A stretch of 64,000 bases of DNA from Loxodes magnus. Taxonomy: Eukaryota; Ciliophora; Karyorelictea; Loxodida; Loxodidae. Position numbers and translations under genes: made by a program. Below are positions 63,081 to 64,000 of the stretch, one piece after another (position 1 is the first letter of the stretch; the number at the start of each line of letters is the position of its first letter). The stretch covers positions 25,373 through 89,372 of the forward strand of contig CAMPDV010001800.1 of the NCBI GenBank assembly GCA_946699065.1, in the 5' to 3' direction. The notes under the pieces are model-generated. The model was not told the origin of the DNA. It saw nothing but the letters and a program-made list of their open reading frames with translations, and ran no database searches.

Positions 63081-64000
63081 TTTTCTTAGAAATCTTATTC
63101 AACTTCTAGATACTTTCAATTATGATCTTCACACTCTTTTACTTGCTTTTCTTATTCACTTTTCTTAGAAATCTCAACTCTCTTTCTCATTTTATTACTT
63201 TCAATTATGATCTTCAGACTCTTTTACTTACTTTTCTTATTCACTTTTCTTAGAAATCTTATTTAACTTCTAGATACTTTCAATTATGATCTTCAGACTC
63301 TTTTTCTTACTTTTCTTATTCACTTTTCTTAGAAATCTTATTTAACTTCTAGATACCTTCAATTATGATCTTCACACTCTTTTACTTGCTTTTCTACTTC
63401 ACTTTTCTTAGAAATCTTATTTACTTCTTGATACTTTCAATTATGATCTTCACACTCTTTTACTTGCTTTTCTTATTCACTTTTCTTAGAAATCTTATTT
63501 AACTTCTAGATACTTTCAATTATGATCTTCATTCTCTTTTTCTTGCTTTTCTTATTCACTTTTCTTAGAAATCTTATTTAACTTCTTGATACTTTCAATT
63601 ATGATATTCACACTCTTTTACTTGCTTTTCTTATTCACTTTTCTTTGAAATCTAATCTCTCTTTCTCATTTTATTACTTTCAATTATGATCTTCACACTC
63701 TTTTACTTACTTTTCTTATTCACTTTTCTTAGAAATCTCAACTCTCTTTCTCATTTTATTACTTTCAATTATGATCTTCAGACTCTTTTTCTTACTTTTC
63801 TTATTCACTTTTCTTAGAAATCTTATTCAACTTCTAGATACTTTCAATTATGATCTTCACACTCTTTTACTTGCTTTTCTTATTCACTTTTCTTAGAAAT
63901 CTCAACTCTCTTTCTCATTTTATTACTTTAAATTATGATCTTCATTCTCTTTTTCTTACTTTTCTTATTCACTTTTCTTAGAAATTTTATTCAACTTCTA

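Larger units (their letters stand above)
1..64000 (+). repeat. Satellite DNA array filling the whole window
   Basis: Every line of the window is built from one repeat family in a single orientation. Two unit lengths are seen, 79 bp (type A) and 85 bp (type B), sharing a 59-bp core with different 5' heads. Checked unit starts (75, 154, 239, then many others up to 63 kb) fit sums of 79 and 85, minus one base where a single-base deletion variant occurs. The window begins and ends inside A monomers, so neither array boundary is present. No unique sequence, transposon or gene interrupts it. The plus strand is about half T and poor in G. Large tandem satellites of this kind are typical of centromeric or heterochromatic DNA in eukaryotes; that placement is inference. 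I do not recognise the family by name. Confidence 0.97.
43786..64000 (+). repeat. Array region III: third variant mixture
   Basis: Satellite only. Markers are B heads with ctctctttttaatt (first near 44116), cores reading cattctctttttcttac or ttgc, A units with cctttacttgc and ttcgtagaaat, attcaac A heads, ttccctttctttg endings (about 48407, 54735, 57184, 58171) and ttttacgtgc cores (from 54305). Both A-B alternation and B-B or A-A runs occur. A five-monomer module and several longer duplications inside it are listed separately. The last bases are an A head, so the array runs on. Confidence 0.82.

Noticed and set aside
1-64000. CRISPR array
   Set aside because: Repeats are contiguous with no unique spacers, the whole unit is repeated, and the scale and composition are those of satellite DNA.
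1-64000. Bacterial or viral origin
   Set aside because: No coding density at all over 64 kb and nested higher-order satellite structure; this is a eukaryotic pattern.
1-64000. CENP-B box or telomeric repeats
   Set aside because: CpG is almost absent, so the CENP-B box core cannot be present, and no TTAGGG/TTTAGGG-type runs are seen. A centromeric role is therefore neither shown nor excluded.
1-64000. Whole array as an assembly artefact
   Set aside because: Copies carry many private variants and offsets of different sizes, which a collapsed or looped assembly would not create. The perfect short duplicates (4877-5690, 11075-12070) and the 2,119-bp pair still need read support.
1-64000. Heat-shock element (nTTCnnGAAn)
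   Set aside because: The TTC and GAA arms are separated by three bases, not two, in the units examined, so the standard heat-shock spacing is not met.

Overview
The window is one uninterrupted block of satellite DNA. I found no protein-coding gene, RNA gene, transposon, CRISPR array or unique-sequence spacer in it. It starts and ends inside a monomer, so the array continues past both edges. All of the roughly 780 monomers that fit in 64 kb (estimated from unit length, not counted) point the same way; I saw no inverted copy. An array this long, with no open frame over about 81 codons and nested multi-monomer duplications, indicates a eukaryotic centromeric, pericentromeric or other heterochromatic satellite from a long-read assembly. 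The species cannot be named from this sequence. Base composition is about 75% A+T. A hand count of one consensus monomer gave 40 T, 19 A, 16 C and 4 G in 79 bases, so the strand is about 71% pyrimidine with very little G and almost no CpG.

Two monomer kinds share a common 59-bp core (from tttcaattatgatc to cttagaaat) but carry different heads. Type A is 79 bp, with a 20-bp head such as cttatttaacttctagatac. Type B is 85 bp, with a 26-bp head beginning ctcatctct or ctcaactct and ending cattttattac. They are mixed as A-A-B, A-B and B-B runs rather than a strict dimer. Common sub-variants lose one base (78-bp A, 84-bp B).

Layout: (1) 1-21,354, older-looking mixed array with tctcc-type B heads, ttagc A heads and many short local duplications (407, 498, 571 bp), plus a near-perfect 2,119-bp tandem duplication at 13,201-17,438. 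(2) 21,355-25,498, a transition zone where new subfamilies first appear (atattcag cores, 78-bp A monomers, cgtag ends). (3) 25,499-43,785, the best organised part, with mostly alternating A/B monomers, 7- and 8-monomer higher-order units (568, 655, 649 bp) and two long duplicated blocks offset by 9,683 and about 9,015 bp. (4) 43,786-64,000, a third variant mixture with a recurring five-monomer module marked by cagacac, a 3,436-bp offset duplication and 1,148-bp repeats toward the right end.

Nothing here works as an operon or pathway. The interest lies in how the array grows (duplications of many sizes, whole-monomer replacement), in a TTC-N3-GAA element at the end of nearly every monomer, and in asymmetric RNA-processing-like signals: a 3' splice-site-like tract on the plus strand and AATAAA on the minus strand.
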